Below are positions 61,202 to 64,000 of a stretch of DNA of 64,000 nucleotides, in pieces. Origin of the DNA: Candidatus Pelagisphaera phototrophica (GTDB lineage Bacteria > Verrucomicrobiota > Verrucomicrobiia > Opitutales > Opitutaceae); NCBI RefSeq assembly GCF_014529625.1, contig NZ_CP076039.1, positions 3,162,001 to 3,226,000 on the forward strand. Reading direction: 5' to 3'. Both the position numbers and the translations under genes were made by a program. The stretch's first letter is position 1, and every line of letters begins with the position of its first letter. Under the pieces are notes generated by a model. The model made no database searches. It saw only the letters and a list, made by a program, of their open reading frames with translations, and was not told the DNA's origin.

Positions 61202-63043
61202 TTAGTTCTCCATTCCTACTACGATGGACTCGCTGTATTTGAACTCGCCCGTGAAGGCATCGTAGTACTTAAATATCACATGCGGATGAGGATAGGCAAC
61301 CCAGCGCTCGCCGCCCCTTTGCAAGGGAGCGTTGAATACGTTGTTTACTTGCACCACGCAATAGTGAGCATGAGTCCGCTCGAGACGCGGCATGTCGGAA
61401 TAGACATAGGTCGACCAGCGAATATCACATTCACGCGGCCCGTATTTGAACTTTCCATTCGCGGGACGACCTCCCTCATCGTCAGCAGGGACATGGTTAA
61501 CCGAATTGCCCGGCCCAGAAGCGAACTCCCAAACATTGTTCAGCACCTTTATGGCAAAAGAATTGTGAAGGTCTCCCGTCAGCATAAAAAACTGTTTAGG
61601 GCTTTGATTTTCAAAGAATTCGATGAGACCCTCGCGTTCCTCAAGAAAGACGGTCCACGCATCATCTTTGGCAACGTCTAGATTTTTGTCCGTCCCTCCT
61701 CCACTTCCGACGTGGGGTATCATGAAGTCTACCGAAGAAGCCATGAAAAAGAAGTCCGCATCCGAGTTCTTAATGGTGTCCTTAAGCCAATTCAGTTGCT
61801 GCTTTCCCAAAATGGTCGCACCCTTTTTATCAGGATTCTTGACATCGTGCAAAGAGCGATGGGATCGCGTATCCAGCATGAAGAACTCGCAATTGGCTAC
61901 CCGGAACGAGCCATAGGATCGGCGACCGACTGAGTACTTAGCTTCTCCATTCGCTCTTCCCGAAGGTGATATTCGGAGGCGATGAGCGTCCAACACTTCA
62001 ACAATGTCGTACACCCCGGCATTCGGATCACCTGGTTGTGTATCGAGAAACATGTCACGCATGCCATCTGTCTCCTTCCCCCAATGCACATGGAGATTAG
62101 CATAGTTATTCAAATCCATATTCGAAAAATTTGCGTTTGGGTCGTACAATAGATCACTCCCCTCCTCCAGATGCGCTTTGCCGAACTTCGCCTGCTGAGT
62201 GTGCGCCACGGGATTTGCCCAACCAAGATAGTCAAACCAGGCCTTGACCGCGGTATCGCGAAAGACCGCCCGTCGATTCACGTATCCCGTTTCCCCCGTT
62301 CCATAGATGTCGTTTAAAAGCTCGTGATCGTCAAACGTGTAGAAGCTGGGCACATTGCTGTGCCATTCCATCATGTTTCTCCCACGATTCATGTAGGTCT
62401 TGTAATTCTCCCATACTCCGGCGACCGCCGGAGCCAAATCCACGATCTCCGGAACCTCATCTTCAGGATTTAGCCGCACCTGCGATTTCCAAGCGGACGC
62501 CGGAAAGTCTCTGTCCTCCTCATAGAGCCAGTCGCCATTGGCAATGGCGAAGTGAACTTTGTCCGTCACCTGATCATTAAGCGTATCATACAACGGCATA
62601 CTAGGACCAAAACTGCTGACCCAGTTTTGGTTGATGCAGGAAGTGTACTCAAACTGGAAATTAAACAAGCCTTTCGGATTGTGCTCGGGATCCACATAGT
62701 CATTTGAGTCTGGAAGCGTTTTAAAAGAACCCGCTAGCCCTTTGTCGACCGTATAGTAGTAGAGCGTGTCTGGATAGAGATTGGTAAGTGTAATAATTGC
62801 CGTATTGTCATTCTCTATCTGCGATTCTACCAACTCTGAAACCATTAGCTGTTTCAATTTCTCCGTTCCGTAGCGAACTGACACCTCACCCGGCACATTG
62901 GTTCGCACCCAAATACTCATTGTCGTCGTACTCGGCCGGCCAAGTATTGGCCCATGAGTTACTTTTAAATCAATGTACGAATCTTCTGAGTAGACAGGCA
63001 GAATCGAGAAGATAACGAAAAAAACAGGGAGGAGGTATTTCAT
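61202..63043 (-). CDS. secreted PhoD-like phosphatase
   Basis: A 613-residue protein with a signal peptide (MKYLLPVFFVIFSILPVYS), an N-terminal fibronectin-like domain with THGPILGRPSTTTMSIWVR, and a PhoD metallophosphatase core: FAIANGDWLYEE near residue 190, FYTFDDHELLND near 240, FFMLDTRSH near 395, and FMLTGDLHNSF near 500. It is longer than the PhoD of the purine island and only distantly similar. It neighbours sulfatases, so it may act on phosphorylated or sulfated glycans or on general organic phosphate; it has no sigma-54-like element. Substrate unknown. Confidence 0.82.
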   Translation of the reverse strand: MKYLLPVFFVIFSILPVYSEDSYIDLKVTHGPILGRPSTTTMSIWVRTNVPGEVSVRYGTEKLKQLMVSELVESQIENDNTAIITLTNLYPDTLYYYTVDKGLAGSFKTLPDSNDYVDPEHNPKGLFNFQFEYTSCINQNWVSSFGPSMPLYDTLNDQVTDKVHFAIANGDWLYEEDRDFPASAWKSQVRLNPEDEVPEIVDLAPAVAGVWENYKTYMNRGRNMMEWHSNVPSFYTFDDHELLNDIYGTGETGYVNRRAVFRDTAVKAWFDYLGWANPVAHTQQAKFGKAHLEEGSDLLYDPNANFSNMDLNNYANLHVHWGKETDGMRDMFLDTQPGDPNAGVYDIVEVLDAHRLRISPSGRANGEAKYSVGRRSYGSFRVANCEFFMLDTRSHRSLHDVKNPDKKGATILGKQQLNWLKDTIKNSDADFFFMASSVDFMIPHVGSGGGTDKNLDVAKDDAWTVFLEEREGLIEFFENQSPKQFFMLTGDLHNSFAIKVLNNVWEFASGPGNSVNHVPADDEGGRPANGKFKYGPRECDIRWSTYVYSDMPRLERTHAHYCVVQVNNVFNAPLQRGGERWVAYPHPHVIFKYYDAFTGEFKYSESIVVGMEN

Positions 63044-63052
63044 AGACCCCAT

Positions 63053-63494
63053 TATTTACCTCATCAGGTCGAGGCCAAGCGAATACTTGCTACGAAACTC
63101 AATTGGTTGTACTTAATTTAATCAAGAAACGTAACTGGCGAACCCTGTTCGCTCTTCACGGAGCAACTCAAAACCGTCTATGCTGCTTTGGCTATAACAG
63201 GAAAGAATTGAATATCAAGATGGCACGCTACTAGACTGGAACAGCTTTACCACAATACATGAGTTCAGAAATGGGACACTTTCCCGATCTCAAGGGAATC
63301 GGGGATACATCTATCAACGGATTCGAATTCGACTCCGCGAGAAATCTCTGGCACACTTCGCGAAGAGGCTTATATCGGCCAGGTCCTAAACGAGGAAAAG
63401 CGAAGTTTTATTCGCTAGCTCAAGGAGCTCCAGAAAAATAAATTTTTCAAAAAAGCAATATCTATACCCAATAATAGGATACTTTTTTGGTAGC
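63053..63494. other. intergenic or decayed stretch
   Basis: No intact gene is supported. A 60-codon frame at 63259-63441 and a competing frame nearby (GRVLNEEKRSFIR-like) do not match a family I can name with confidence. Confidence 0.4.
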
Positions 63495-63959
63495 TTGAAC
63501 GGACCCAACATTATTAACAAATTGGATATGCCCGTCGACGAGCCTTCTCCCAACCCTGCTATTACAGTAAACAAGGGTTCTCACGTTCTAATCGTCGATG
63601 AAAACGCGATAAACCAGGAAGTCCTCAAAGCCTTTTTGTCGAAGAATGGGTCCGAAGTCGACGAAGCCTTAAACGGGCAAGTAGCCGTTTCCATGTCCTT
63701 GGCTTCATACTAAGATCTGATATTCGTGGACTGTATGATACCTAAAACGGATAGCTATGAGGCAAGCAGAAACATTAGAACAAATATTCAAAATTCTAAT
63801 ACTGAAATACCCATTATCGCCCTGACCTCCAATGAGCTAAAAGGCGACCGAACAAAGTGACTTTAAGTAGGAATGGATGACTACCTAACAAAGCCCATCA
63901 TGCCAGCCAGCCTTTCGGCCATCCCAGCAACATGGGCTTCAAAGGCTTCTGCCAGATAG
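63495..63959 (+). pseudogene. response-regulator receiver domain with three nonsense codons
   Basis: One frame reads a receiver domain: HVLIVDENAINQEVLKAFL, NGQVAVSMSLASY, a TAA (63711-63713), DLIFVDCMIPKTDSYEASRN (phospho-acceptor Asp in FVD), IPIIALTSNELKGDRTK, a TGA (63858-63860), a TAA (63864-63866), then VGMDDYLTKPI (conserved Lys). Frame is kept throughout, so decay is by point mutation. It looks like the receiver of a hybrid histidine kinase. No output domain or kinase is in view. Confidence 0.8.
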
Positions 63960-64000
63960 TCGAGAATCCCGCCAATCACAATCTCTCGACAACCGCGTAA

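Noticed and set aside
63259-63441. 60-codon open frame, possibly part of a MarR-like protein in another frame
   Set aside because: Only a few residues resemble a known domain; too weak to call.
1-64000. CRISPR arrays, prophage or rRNA operons
   Set aside because: No regularly spaced direct repeats, phage structural genes or rRNA sequence were seen on either strand. The holin-like protein at 48.5-49.0 kb is a chromosomal YvlD-type protein, not evidence of a prophage.

Overview
The window looks like the chromosome of a marine Verrucomicrobiota bacterium, probably Opitutae/Puniceicoccales. Three things suggest this: a double-length UvrA of the kind known from the related Chlamydiae, a crowd of secreted S1-type sulfatases, and a TtpC-type TonB system. 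This assignment is inference; there is no rRNA or marker gene to fix it.

Region 1 (1-33 kb) is one large purine scavenging and catabolism island of about 25 genes. It starts inside uraH (5-hydroxyisourate hydrolase), followed by allantoate amidohydrolase and allantoinase. Next come a 2-oxoglutarate/Fe(II) oxygenase, a guanine-deaminase-like enzyme, an adenosine/adenine deaminase with a VUT-family transporter, a Rieske oxygenase of the HpxD/NdmA type, an SSS symporter, a secreted esterase-like hydrolase, an NAT/NCS2 permease and an SBF-like transporter. After these lie a TonB-dependent receptor, adenine deaminase, a Tat-exported adenosine deaminase, an AzgA-type permease, a tandem-duplicated periplasmic purine nucleoside permease/phosphorylase-like protein, a cytochrome P450, a PhoD phosphatase, an amidase, an acetamidase/formamidase, and a complete TonB energising operon (DUF3450-TtpC-ExbB-ExbD-TonB-TPR). 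Read together they take purine nucleotides through the outer membrane, dephosphorylate, deaminate and split them, import the bases and oxidise them to allantoin-type intermediates.

The strongest new signal is regulatory. All 12 transcription units in this island whose head lies inside the window carry a sigma-54-like element (YGGCRCG-N4-NTGCT, strict GG-N10-GC). In 10 of the 12 the predicted +1 lies only 1-2 nt before the start codon, so the island looks like a single sigma-54 regulon with nearly leaderless mRNAs. No xanthine dehydrogenase or uricase is visible, while three unrelated oxygenases sit under the same element.

Region 2 (33-47 kb) is a rearranged accessory zone. It holds decayed fragments (GntR-type HTH, PPTase-like piece, two sulfatase remnants), four intact sulfatases, and an AT-richer insert with a GH2-like glycoside hydrolase, a glycosyltransferase-like protein and a frameshifted sulfotransferase. 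Short dispersed repeats lie in and between its genes.

Region 3 (46.9-56 kb) is housekeeping: tRNA-Arg(CCG), dihydrolipoamide dehydrogenase, a small membrane protein, a GT4 glycosyltransferase and the double UvrA. Region 4 (56-64 kb) carries three more sulfatases, a second PhoD-like phosphatase, a REP-like hairpin pair and a response-regulator pseudogene. All intact sulfatases have the Cys-type active site and so need a formylglycine-generating maturase, which is not in the window.
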